Shown here: one piece after another, positions 6,344 to 13,852 of the stretch
How positions within the stretch are numbered: the first letter of the stretch is position 1
Layout: each line of letters begins with the position of its first letter
Source of the DNA: Photorhabdus cinerea
GTDB taxonomy: Bacteria; Pseudomonadota; Gammaproteobacteria; Enterobacterales; Enterobacteriaceae
NCBI RefSeq assembly: GCF_011189575.1
Contig: NZ_PUJW01000033.1
Span: 1 to 26,308 of the forward strand
Direction of reading: 5' to 3'
DNA: 26,308 bases
The notes under the pieces: generated by a model
Told to the model about the DNA's origin: nothing
Databases searched by the model: none
What the model saw: the letters and a program-made list of their open reading frames with translations, nothing else
Position numbers and translations under genes: made by a program

Positions 6344-6658
6344 TTAAATACCATCGAGAAGAAAATCAATAGCATCCTTGATCTGCTTACGATAAGAAGA
6401 AGCATCACAGAACGCAGCCCCCAAAGAACGAGCAGGAATACTCGCCATTTCATGAGTCATGACTACATACTCATTATCATCAACCAGCCTGATAAGCGGA
6501 GTCAGGCGCTCCGGTCGCATACCATTAGGGTACATTCCAACAGGTAACAGGGGGATAACAATCCTCCGGTTTAACTGGCCGATAATATCGCTTGTTACAT
6601 CAATCAGCAGGGGATAAACGGCACTTTTCCCTGTATTACTATATACAGTGAATTGCAT
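6344..6658 (-). CDS. ccdB: CcdB-family gyrase toxin
   Basis: 104 residues, close to F-plasmid CcdB (101). The start MQFTVYSN, the middle (DVTSDIIGQLNRRIVIPL), MASIPARSLG and the C-terminal helix ending LLDGI match the family. CcdB traps DNA gyrase in cells that lose the plasmid. The final residues of F CcdB (Trp-Gly-Ile) are needed for toxicity. Here they are Asp-Gly-Ile, but other family members also vary at the first position while keeping Gly-Ile, so the toxin is probably active. The ATG follows the ccdA stop by two bases, so the pair is translated together, antitoxin first. Confidence 0.93.
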   Translation of the reverse strand: MQFTVYSNTGKSAVYPLLIDVTSDIIGQLNRRIVIPLLPVGMYPNGMRPERLTPLIRLVDDNEYVVMTHEMASIPARSLGAAFCDASSYRKQIKDAIDFLLDGI

Positions 6659-6660
6659 TC

Positions 6661-6897
6661 TTAAAATGTCCTGTATTCATCACTGAAACAGCCGTGTTCG
6701 TCGTGGAAGCGATTGAGGGCTTCCAGTGCTTCGCTGTTTTCCTCTTGCCACCTCTTGGCTTCGTACTGACGTAATTCAGCATCGAGGGCAGCGGTCAGGG
6801 TGGCGCTCAAATTAATTCCAGCCTCACGCGCACGGGTGAGCAAGGTTCGTTTTACCGTCATGGTTACGGTTTGCATTGGTCGTTGTGTTACAGCCAT
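6661..6897 (-). CDS. ccdA: CcdA-family antitoxin
   Basis: About 78 residues. The N-terminal part (MQTVTMTVKRTLLTRAREAGINLSATL) fits a ribbon-helix-helix DNA-binding domain that would repress the operon. The C-terminal part (RWQEENSEALEALNRFHDEHGCFSDEYRTF) matches the CcdA segment that binds and neutralises CcdB. The frame is open to 6945, but GAGGTG sits just before the ATG at 6897 and the F-plasmid protein has 72 residues, so I choose that start. It lies directly upstream of ccdB in the same transcript. Confidence 0.92.
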   Translation of the reverse strand: MAVTQRPMQTVTMTVKRTLLTRAREAGINLSATLTAALDAELRQYEAKRWQEENSEALEALNRFHDEHGCFSDEYRTF

Positions 6898-6995
6898 AAA
6901 CACCTCACATCTGATACTGTTAGATTTAAACAGCCAACTAAACATACAATAGCATTAGAAAAGGTGATATAGCAAGCCTACTTAGGGGGTTCTAT

Positions 6996-7040
6996 GCAAA
7001 ATCTGAGTAAAAAACGGGTATGTAATCCCTCAGATTTTGC
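6996..7040. repeat. 12-bp inverted repeat upstream of ccdAB
   Basis: GCAAAATCTGAG (6996-7007) and CTCAGATTTTGC (7029-7040) are perfect arms around 21 bases. They lie about 100 bases upstream of the ccdA start, between it and the end of the membrane-protein gene. It could be a terminator for the transfer operon (no T-run), an operator or a recombination site. Confidence 0.5.
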
Positions 7041-7064
7041 GCAGCGGGATATTTGGTAAGAGCC

Positions 7065-7412
7065 TTAATTTTTATGACTCGCTCCTGCACCATGTGAAAA
7101 AGAATTTTTATTAACGTGTTTACCTCTGTTTAAAGTATTCTTTAAAAGAAAAATACCACTGAAAGCAATAATGCAAAATGAATAGTATTTTATTATTTCA
7201 AGTGTTCCACCAAATAAAAGTTTATCCGAATCGGTATTGTGAGTTAAATAAGAAAAAAATTCAGTCGGGTTATCGGCTACAAATGAAACAAACAGAATAA
7301 ACAGTGAAGCCGCATAAAATAAGGTTCCTTTGTAAAACCCTTCTAATAAACTAGAAATGATAGTGTATAAATCGTTTAGCGCTGAACTAAGAAATCTGTT
7401 AATTATGTTCAT
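7065..7412 (-). CDS. Small membrane protein at the end of the transfer operon
   Basis: 115 residues with two hydrophobic segments (about residues 29-46, FYKGTLFYAASLFILFVSF, and 75-92, YYSFCIIAFSGIFLL) and a polar loop of about 30 residues. A good AAGGAG precedes the ATG. I do not recognise the family. Its place after ssb, last in the transfer gene cluster, is compatible with surface or entry exclusion or another accessory transfer role, but nothing in the sequence proves it. Confidence 0.6.
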   Translation of the reverse strand: MNIINRFLSSALNDLYTIISSLLEGFYKGTLFYAASLFILFVSFVADNPTEFFSYLTHNTDSDKLLFGGTLEIIKYYSFCIIAFSGIFLLKNTLNRGKHVNKNSFSHGAGASHKN

Positions 7413-7501
7413 ACTGATTACTCCTTAATAAATAGAACTTCATCATCATGTAAAAAATTTTAATGTTCAAAAAATAAAATAATATCGTTTCCTTATGTCA
7501 T

Positions 7502-7984
7502 TCAGAACGGGATATCATCAGAAAAATCAAGTGGGGGTTCATTGGTCTGTTTAGCTGGCGCAGGAGCACCGCCACCGCTGAATTTTGGGGATTCTTGAGC
7601 TTGTCCACTTTGATCTGTTGCTGGAGCATCCCCATTTCGCCCCCCTAACATTTGCATTGACCCGCCGATATTAACAACAATCTCTGTTGAATAACGGTCT
7701 TGACCGCTTTGATCTTGCCATTTACGGGTTTGCAAAGAACCCTCAATATACACTTGTGACCCTTTTTTCAGGTATTCTCCGGCAATCTCGGCTAGTTTGC
7801 CGAAAATCACCACCCGATGCCATTCGGTTTTTTCCCGCATCTCGTTAGTTTGCTTGTCCCGCCACGTTTCAGACGTTGCAAGGGATAGATTCGCTACCGC
7901 ACCACCATTAGGCATATAGCGGATTTCAGGATCTTGCCCTAAATTACCAATAAGAATGACTTTATTTACGCCTCTGCTAGCCAT
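7502..7984 (-). CDS. ssb: Single-stranded DNA-binding protein
   Basis: 160 residues. The N-terminal OB fold (residues 1-110) carries typical SSB stretches: NKVILIGNLGQDPEIRYMPNG, TEWHRVVIFGKLAEIAGEYL, GSQVYIEGSLQTRKWQDQ. A Gly/Pro/Gln-rich linker leads to the acidic tip DFSDDIPF, which recruits repair and replication proteins. Plasmid SSBs coat the strand received in conjugation and supplement host SSB. It follows the VirB10 gene by 22 bases with a good AAGGAG, so it belongs to the transfer operon. Confidence 0.96.
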   Translation of the reverse strand: MASRGVNKVILIGNLGQDPEIRYMPNGGAVANLSLATSETWRDKQTNEMREKTEWHRVVIFGKLAEIAGEYLKKGSQVYIEGSLQTRKWQDQSGQDRYSTEIVVNIGGSMQMLGGRNGDAPATDQSGQAQESPKFSGGGAPAPAKQTNEPPLDFSDDIPF

Positions 7985-8006
7985 ATTCTGCTCCTTATTA
8001 TCTAGG

Positions 8007-9221
8007 TTAATGATTTGGCTGGTATTCAGGCAATATGATGTCTTTATTTACCAAGACATTAAATTTATACCCTGCTCGGATGTGTAACGTTGGCTGAATA
8101 TTCAGATTTCGGCGCACGACTTCTGTACCAACGGTAGACCACTGTCTACCTATTTCAGCAATCATCTGCTCTCTTGCCGTCATACCATTGTTACCGTTAT
8201 TACTATTATTGTCTGGTTGAGAAAGCTGGAACCCTGCACCAATAATCGCAAGTAACGTTGCATTACCAAAGATGCGTAAATAATGATTGTTAACCTCATC
8301 GTTAAAGCCGGATTGCCCCATGCCATCTGTTCCCCCCATATTACCAAGGGCAAGTGTTGAAGTGTCTGGGAACTGGACTCTGTTCCAGACGACTAACACG
8401 CGCTCTTGCCCCATAGCTACTTGTGAATCATAAGAGCCGATGAGTTTTGAACCTCTTGGGATCAGTATTTTTCTGCCTGTTAAACTGTCGCGCACATCTT
8501 CGGTTATCTGTGCGGTAATTAATCCTGGTAAATCAGAATTGATTTCTGTAACAAGTACAGCCGGTAAAATCATTCCGGCCTTGATTTCTGTCTGAGACAA
8601 CGCGGCTTCTCTTGTCTGAGTTGAGTAGCCAAAGGTACGTTCTGTATTCACAAATTTTTCTTTGTTTTGCTGCATGTTGGCATACAATTCTCCGTTTTCC
8701 TCTTTCGAGGCGGCGGCAAGTTGCTCTGCAATTGAGGCATAGTCTGGGGCTGAACTACCACGCTCCGGACTGTTATTATCACTGAGCGCATCAACCCGCA
8801 CCGTTGTTTTGCTGTTTAGTGCCTCCATATAGGCTTGTTGCTTCATCCTTAAAACATTTTCCGCAAATTGATCACGTTCCTGTGATTGAGTTTGTGTGCT
8901 ATTAGATTGTGGCTGACTCACATTTGCTGTTTGTATTGTTCCAGTTGCAGATGGGGCTTTATCTGGTGTTGCAGGGGGTGTTTGTAAGTCAGTATTTTCT
9001 CTGAATCGGGAACGATACAGATTAGCCTCATAGGATGGGTCAGCAGGATCACCTGATTTATCCTTGGCATCTTCGTAACTTTGCGTTTGACTATCGGTAT
9101 TAGTCCCTAAACTCATAATAGAAATAAAAACAACAAAAATAATGAGGACAGCAGCAAATCCTATCGTCATTAATAATTTTTGTTTTTTAGTGAGCTTTTT
9201 ATTTTGTGAGGGGTTAGCCAT
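8007..9221 (-). CDS. trbI: VirB10/TrbI-family secretion channel protein
   Basis: About 404 residues. A short cytoplasmic N-terminus rich in lysine, one membrane helix (LLMTIGFAAVLIIFVVFISIM), a Pro/Gln/Ser-rich periplasmic linker, then the conserved TrbI domain (from about residue 210: IKAGMILPAVLVTEINSDLPG, RKILIPRGSKLIGSYDS, RVLVVWNRVQFPD, HYLRIFGNATLLAIIGAG). It spans the envelope and couples the inner-membrane ATPases to the outer-membrane pore. The frame is open to 9263, but GAGG precedes the ATG at 9221, which overlaps the upstream stop by 8 bases. Confidence 0.94.
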   Translation of the reverse strand: MANPSQNKKLTKKQKLLMTIGFAAVLIIFVVFISIMSLGTNTDSQTQSYEDAKDKSGDPADPSYEANLYRSRFRENTDLQTPPATPDKAPSATGTIQTANVSQPQSNSTQTQSQERDQFAENVLRMKQQAYMEALNSKTTVRVDALSDNNSPERGSSAPDYASIAEQLAAASKEENGELYANMQQNKEKFVNTERTFGYSTQTREAALSQTEIKAGMILPAVLVTEINSDLPGLITAQITEDVRDSLTGRKILIPRGSKLIGSYDSQVAMGQERVLVVWNRVQFPDTSTLALGNMGGTDGMGQSGFNDEVNNHYLRIFGNATLLAIIGAGFQLSQPDNNSNNGNNGMTAREQMIAEIGRQWSTVGTEVVRRNLNIQPTLHIRAGYKFNVLVNKDIILPEYQPNH

Positions 9222-9660
9222 GATTAACATCCTCGGTTTTATTTTGAATGGAAACCTCACCAATTTTATTTAATTGATAGTCATAAGGTTGGTTAATTCT
9301 GTATTTATCCGTAATAATTGAAAGAGAATAAATATCCGGCGTTATTTTCTTCACAATTATGCCCATATTTATTTTTTTATAGTTTATTTTGTCTTCTTTA
9401 TTTGTAACGATAACAATAAAACCTTTTCGCTTTATATTTTCAATAAAAGCAGTTGCTATATTAGAATGTGAATCCTCAATATAAAAAATAGTATTTTTTG
9501 AATGAAGTTTAGAAAAAATAACATCAACGCCATATAACATTTTTTGAATACTGTTTTTCCCTATTGTTCCCTGTGTACCATCATACGATGAGATATTAGG
9601 CTTACTAACACACCCTGCTAATACCATACATACAAAGGCAAAGAATAATTTGTATTTCAT
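9214..9660 (-). CDS. trbH: TrbH-like lipoprotein (VirB7 position/role)
   Basis: 148 residues with a lipoprotein signal: a hydrophobic start (MKYKLFFAFVCMVLAGC), lipobox LAGC, acylated Cys16. The rest is soluble, lysine-rich and beta-rich. It lies between the VirB9 and VirB10 genes, exactly where RP4 and Ti trb operons encode the lipoprotein TrbH. It probably anchors the VirB9 ring in the outer membrane. The assignment rests on the lipobox and gene order; sequence similarity could not be tested. AAGGGG lies inside the end of the VirB9 gene, three bases away. Confidence 0.75.
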   Translation of the reverse strand: MKYKLFFAFVCMVLAGCVSKPNISSYDGTQGTIGKNSIQKMLYGVDVIFSKLHSKNTIFYIEDSHSNIATAFIENIKRKGFIVIVTNKEDKINYKKINMGIIVKKITPDIYSLSIITDKYRINQPYDYQLNKIGEVSIQNKTEDVNHG

Positions 9661-9663
9661 CGT

Positions 9664-10578
9664 TTACCCCTTTGTGATGGTAACTTTTTCCTGATCACCG
9701 CCAACATCAAGTGTCAGAACAGCTTTGTTAAACAAGCGGTCAACAACAAAGGTATTATCCACATAACGATAATTAACTAATTGCTGTTTTCCTGAGCCAT
9801 TAATGACAAATAATGCGGGAGTTTCCTGTAGTTTTCCATCCATTTGAATAAACACCTGAGCACCATTGTCGTAAACCCGCAACGGTTTCATTTTATTATC
9901 GCCTTTAATGGTATAATCAAAATTTATAGGGGCAAGTCCCGTTTTATTTCCGGCAAGTGAGATACTGCTATTATCTGCACCTGAATTTTGATAGTACGCA
10001 TTCCACGCTTTTTGGTTTTCATCTTCTGGATAACTGAATTTGACTAATGGAGTATAGTTTTTACTGTTTGAAATTAATTTAATGTGATAAGTACGGCGGT
10101 CTGTGACGACAACTAAATCCGTTGATAGTCCTGTGTCCGTTGGTTTTATAATAACATTCGTCTGATTCCCCTGTTTTACGGGGGTAGCGTGCCAACGAAC
10201 AGAATCACCTAACTGAATACCCTCATTAACAATACGTTCGCCGGATTCAAGCTCAAAAACACTGAGTTTTAGCGGTGTGGCAATAATGGCCGCCTGACCT
10301 GCTCCATATGTGTACACGACTTCCTGACCGCCATTAGAAATATACTGTTTCCCGTTAACCCATTGATTTGCTGTTTTAATCGCCTGTTGTTCTTTTCGGC
10401 TTAAAGGTAAGTCTTTACCACCTAAGAGCATTGAAGATGGCATAGCCTGCTGTGGCGTTGTTGGTTGAGAGGTTGCACCTGTATTAATCCTTTCTATATT
10501 ACTGACAGAAGGCACAACAGGATCAGCTAATGCAACGCCTGAAATCAGCAATGAGGTAAATAAAATTGTTTTTTTCAT
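9664..10578 (-). CDS. trbG: VirB9/TrbG-family outer-membrane core protein
   Basis: 304 residues with a cleavable signal peptide (MKKTILFTSLLISGVALA, cleaved before DPVV). Family stretches: YTYGAGQAAIIATPLKLSVFELESGE in the N-terminal domain, VVVTDRRTYHIKLISN in the middle, then APINFDYTIKGDNKMKPLRVYDNGAQVFIQM and the C-terminal domain YRYVDNTFVVDRLFNKAVLTL that joins the lipoprotein and VirB10. It forms the outer pore of the channel. It lies between the VirB8 and TrbH genes. Confidence 0.95.
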   Translation of the reverse strand: MKKTILFTSLLISGVALADPVVPSVSNIERINTGATSQPTTPQQAMPSSMLLGGKDLPLSRKEQQAIKTANQWVNGKQYISNGGQEVVYTYGAGQAAIIATPLKLSVFELESGERIVNEGIQLGDSVRWHATPVKQGNQTNVIIKPTDTGLSTDLVVVTDRRTYHIKLISNSKNYTPLVKFSYPEDENQKAWNAYYQNSGADNSSISLAGNKTGLAPINFDYTIKGDNKMKPLRVYDNGAQVFIQMDGKLQETPALFVINGSGKQQLVNYRYVDNTFVVDRLFNKAVLTLDVGGDQEKVTITKG

Positions 10579-10589
10579 AACGTTATATC

Positions 10590-11234
10590 CTATTTATATT
10601 CTTCTGTAATTTGCATATTTTTAAGATATAACCCGATAGGGTTATTGATAATCATTTCAGCAGAAATAGTATCTGCATACTCAACCTGAATAACCGCTGA
10701 ATAGTTTCGTGACAGAACATTTTTACCATCAGGCATAGCTTTCTTTTCTACCCATTCAGCCCGCCATGTATCTTTACTTAAAGGAAGAATGGCTTTTATT
10801 TCCACCTGATTTAAAAATTTCTGATTCATCGGGTCATCAACAGAGAACATCTCCTGAACATATTTGTAAGGTTGCGAGTTGGTTTTGATGAAATAATAGA
10901 CTGATTTAATAGCGTCTAATTGCGCTTCTTTATCTCCCGCATAGACTACCCGCATATTTTTGATGATCGCCGCCAGTTGCGAACGTGTAACCGCATCTTT
11001 GCTTTGCCCTAAAGATTCTAGCTGATGAACCTGCAACGGCGCGTAATCTTTATTAACTTCAACAACAAAAGGTACATATTTCACCTGAGAAGAGAAATAA
11101 ATACAGCCAGAAATAGAGATAATAGCCGCGACAGCGCAAAGGATAGTCGTCCATCGGTAGAATGTAACTTGTTCTTTAGTCTTGCCTAAAAAACTGTTCC
11201 AGCCAGACGATTTTTTGAATTTATCATCACTCAT
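10590..11234 (-). CDS. trbF: VirB8/TrbF-family inner-membrane protein
   Basis: 214 residues: a cytoplasmic start, one membrane helix (residues 28-50, TTILCAVAAIISISGCIYF) and a periplasmic NTF2-like domain (YVPFVVEVNKDYAPLQV, RSQLAAIIKNMRVVYAGD, WRAEWVEKKAMPDGK, NPIGLYLKNMQITEEYK). VirB8 proteins nucleate assembly of the secretion complex. The start overlaps the TrbL stop by four bases (ATGA), so the two are coupled. Confidence 0.93.
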   Translation of the reverse strand: MSDDKFKKSSGWNSFLGKTKEQVTFYRWTTILCAVAAIISISGCIYFSSQVKYVPFVVEVNKDYAPLQVHQLESLGQSKDAVTRSQLAAIIKNMRVVYAGDKEAQLDAIKSVYYFIKTNSQPYKYVQEMFSVDDPMNQKFLNQVEIKAILPLSKDTWRAEWVEKKAMPDGKNVLSRNYSAVIQVEYADTISAEMIINNPIGLYLKNMQITEEYK

Positions 11235-12829
11235 TGATTTTCCCCTGTATCATTATTTCCCTTGTTAGGCGTTTTACTGTTTCCGCTACTATTATTTCCG
11301 GTGCTTTTTGCATACGGACTGGCAATAGGTTTACGTGGGCTTTCTGTGGATTGGTGACTTTGTGCCACATTATTTAACGCTGCACGGGTAATGTTTGCTG
11401 CCGTAGAGCCTCTGCCCCCTGCCGCTTTATTGAGTATTCCCTCACCAACGGATTTAGCGACGGCTTTCAGGGCTGCTCCCGTTCTGCTTTGTTGTGGTTT
11501 TCCTGATTCAGTACCCGCTGCATTGTTACCCGTATTTTTAGGCGATTGTACTTTTCCCTCTTTCACTAACTGAGCACCGGATTTCCCCCCGTTAGGCAGT
11601 GAACTACTGCCGCCGGAACCGCCCCCACCGGCAACACCCGAGCCGCCGCCTTTGCTTAACGCATTCGCTAAATCACCGCCGGAAAGTCCACCTGTAGCGG
11701 CTCCACCTCCTCCTGCTGCATTGGCCGCCCCTGCCGCTTTAAAGGCTGCGGCTCCGGCATAACAGGCAGCGGTAAATGCAGTGGCTGCGGCGGCCATTGT
11801 CGCCAGCGTACCGCCAATATTCATATTGCCGCCGCCTAAACTAGCTCCAGTTACCATTGATTGCGCCATATCGGGGATCTGTTCTGCTATAAACATCAGC
11901 ATTAAAACGATACAAATCATCCCTAAACAATTGCCTAGCTCACTCATATCAAAACTATTGACATAACCCGCGATAAAATTAGTTCCAAAACCAACAATGA
12001 GTAGAGTTATAAATAATTTTATTCCACATGATAGAACATAGGTGAAATAGCGTTTTGCATAGTCACTGGTAAAAGATAACCCCCCAAAACCTAGTAGAAT
12101 TATTCCTGCATAAGAGATAATCATTGTTTCTAAAATTACTTTTAGAACATAGAATGCTATTTTTGCATAAATAACAATGAGGATTAATGCACATATTAAC
12201 TGTCCAAGCAAAGTAATAGGATTATAACTACCCGCTATCGTTTTACCTGCAACAATAAACCCTTGAGTAATAACACCGACGGGCGTTGCATCTGCTGACG
12301 ATGCATTAGCTTTAACAGCTAATTGAGAAAAACTATCTATAATTGCATTAGTCCAATCCTTAGCGTTTATTATAAAGGCAAACCAAATACTAATAACTAA
12401 AACAAATATAACCAGCTCTTTTAATATCTCCCCCAATTCTGCACCTTTTAATATCAAAGGAATAAATAACAACACCAACCCAATAATAGCAAATGTAAAC
12501 AATAAATATTTAGCAGCCTTTTCAATTGGAGCTATCCATTTATTAATCTCTTTAGTAAAGGTACTTGTAAACTTATCTACAAAACTTGGGTCTGCTTTTA
12601 TTTTTCCGTATGATTTAAAATTATCAAGCTCTAAACATTTTTGTTCACTACCCTTTGAACATTCAATTGTTAATTCATTTAGTTTTTTTAAATCTTCTTG
12701 CGCTTGATTATATTTTTGTTCTGCCTCCTCCTTACTTTGCGCCATAGATTGCGCTACTTCATATTCCCCATATGCAAGTACATGGGGAATAAAAAATAAC
12801 GAGAACAAAAACACAATAATTCTTATCAT
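11231..12829 (-). CDS. trbL: VirB6/TrbL-family polytopic channel protein
   Basis: 532 residues. Signal-like N-terminus (MIRIIVFLFSLFFIPHVLA), a charged periplasmic stretch, then about six hydrophobic segments (residues 105-320). The block GFGGLSFTSDYAKRYFTYVL is typical of TrbL. The last 190 residues are Gly/Ala/Ser/Asn-rich, low-complexity and polar, as in other TrbL proteins. It forms the inner-membrane part of the DNA channel. It sits between the TrbK-position gene and the VirB8 gene. Confidence 0.92.
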   Translation of the reverse strand: MIRIIVFLFSLFFIPHVLAYGEYEVAQSMAQSKEEAEQKYNQAQEDLKKLNELTIECSKGSEQKCLELDNFKSYGKIKADPSFVDKFTSTFTKEINKWIAPIEKAAKYLLFTFAIIGLVLLFIPLILKGAELGEILKELVIFVLVISIWFAFIINAKDWTNAIIDSFSQLAVKANASSADATPVGVITQGFIVAGKTIAGSYNPITLLGQLICALILIVIYAKIAFYVLKVILETMIISYAGIILLGFGGLSFTSDYAKRYFTYVLSCGIKLFITLLIVGFGTNFIAGYVNSFDMSELGNCLGMICIVLMLMFIAEQIPDMAQSMVTGASLGGGNMNIGGTLATMAAAATAFTAACYAGAAAFKAAGAANAAGGGGAATGGLSGGDLANALSKGGGSGVAGGGGSGGSSSLPNGGKSGAQLVKEGKVQSPKNTGNNAAGTESGKPQQSRTGAALKAVAKSVGEGILNKAAGGRGSTAANITRAALNNVAQSHQSTESPRKPIASPYAKSTGNNSSGNSKTPNKGNNDTGENQ

Positions 12830-12841
12830 ATAAAACCCTTA

Positions 12842-13084
12842 TTATTGTTCTCTGGCTCGTTTAAGCATATCTATTGCTGAAGTGTTTTTTTCTGGCAAAT
12901 TCACCGTAGGTGTTGAATTTATTTTCTTTGTTATTTCTAAACATTGGTTTAGAGTCTTTTCTTGTTCATTATGCAATGAATATATTTCTGTCAATTCATA
13001 ATGAAATTTAACCATATAAAAACCAGACACTAAAGTTGTTAAAAAGAACACTACAGCTAACTTTGACGATAATGTAGATAACAT
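12842..13084 (-). CDS. Small membrane protein at the TrbK (entry exclusion) position
   Basis: 80 residues: one N-terminal membrane helix (LAVVFFLTTLVSGFYMV) and a periplasmic tail with a single cysteine. It lies between the VirB5/TrbJ and VirB6/TrbL genes, where trb operons encode the entry-exclusion protein TrbK. There is no lipobox, unlike RP4 TrbK, so the equivalence is positional. Its C-terminus (LPEKNTSAIDMLKRAREQ) closely resembles that of the adjacent VirB5 protein (VPEKQSSATDILKNARQN): 10 of 18 residues are identical. Confidence 0.7.
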   Translation of the reverse strand: MLSTLSSKLAVVFFLTTLVSGFYMVKFHYELTEIYSLHNEQEKTLNQCLEITKKINSTPTVNLPEKNTSAIDMLKRAREQ

Positions 13085-13093
13085 AATCCCCCC

Positions 13094-13852
13094 TTAATTT
13101 TGTCTGGCATTTTTAAGAATATCAGTTGCAGAAGATTGTTTTTCAGGCACTTTAAAATCCCAATTAGAACGTTTTAAAGTATCAGCCCTTTCCACATCTT
13201 TCTCGCTTTGCTGAATGGCCGCCTGAGAGGCTAACAGGTTATTTTGCGCCATCTGCAATTGTCCCAACTGGCTGAGACTATCCAGTTGAGCATTGGCTAT
13301 CTTCCCTGCTGCCTGTAAAGCAGAAACAGTTCCTGTAGAGGTATTGAGCATACGGTTATAATCCGCAACTTCGCCTTGTCTGTCGTTAAACCAATCCATT
13401 GACAAATTATTTTGTTCTAAAACCCCTTTAACAGTGTCATGATTCTGGGTGCTCCATTTGTTGAATAACTGAGGATAATTCCCATTTTTCAGCGCATCAG
13501 CAATATCAATATTTCCCATTTCACGATACGTTCTTTCAAGATCTCTTGCAGAATTGGCAATATTCTGTCCTTTTTGATAAATATCTTTAAGATCTTGAAA
13601 TGTTTTTAGAATTTTTAATTTATTGGAACCAGAATTAATCAGATGTGCAGGCATACTTGCCATATCTTGTATTTGCTTATCTATAGAATCACTGATTCGC
13701 TTTATAGTATTAATTTGTTCGTTAACTTGCTCAACAAGTTGTATATTATTTAACCACTGAGTAGCTTCAGTAGCGACGCCATGCCAAGCAAGGCTATTCA
13801 GCGTTGTAAATGTGCTTATTGCAAACACACCTGCAATTAATATCTTTTTCAT
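13094..13852 (-). CDS. trbJ: VirB5/TrbJ-family pilus-associated protein
   Basis: 252 residues with a signal peptide (MKKILIAGVFAISTFTTLNSLA). The mature protein is mostly helical and Gln/Asn-rich (EATQWLNNIQLVEQVNEQINTIKRISDSIDKQI; LSQLGQLQMAQNNLLASQAAIQQSEKD), typical of TrbJ. It probably sits at the pilus tip or helps pilus assembly and recipient contact. Its start overlaps the VirB4 stop (ATGA). The C-terminal motif is shared with the next gene's product. Confidence 0.9.
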   Translation of the reverse strand: MKKILIAGVFAISTFTTLNSLAWHGVATEATQWLNNIQLVEQVNEQINTIKRISDSIDKQIQDMASMPAHLINSGSNKLKILKTFQDLKDIYQKGQNIANSARDLERTYREMGNIDIADALKNGNYPQLFNKWSTQNHDTVKGVLEQNNLSMDWFNDRQGEVADYNRMLNTSTGTVSALQAAGKIANAQLDSLSQLGQLQMAQNNLLASQAAIQQSEKDVERADTLKRSNWDFKVPEKQSSATDILKNARQN

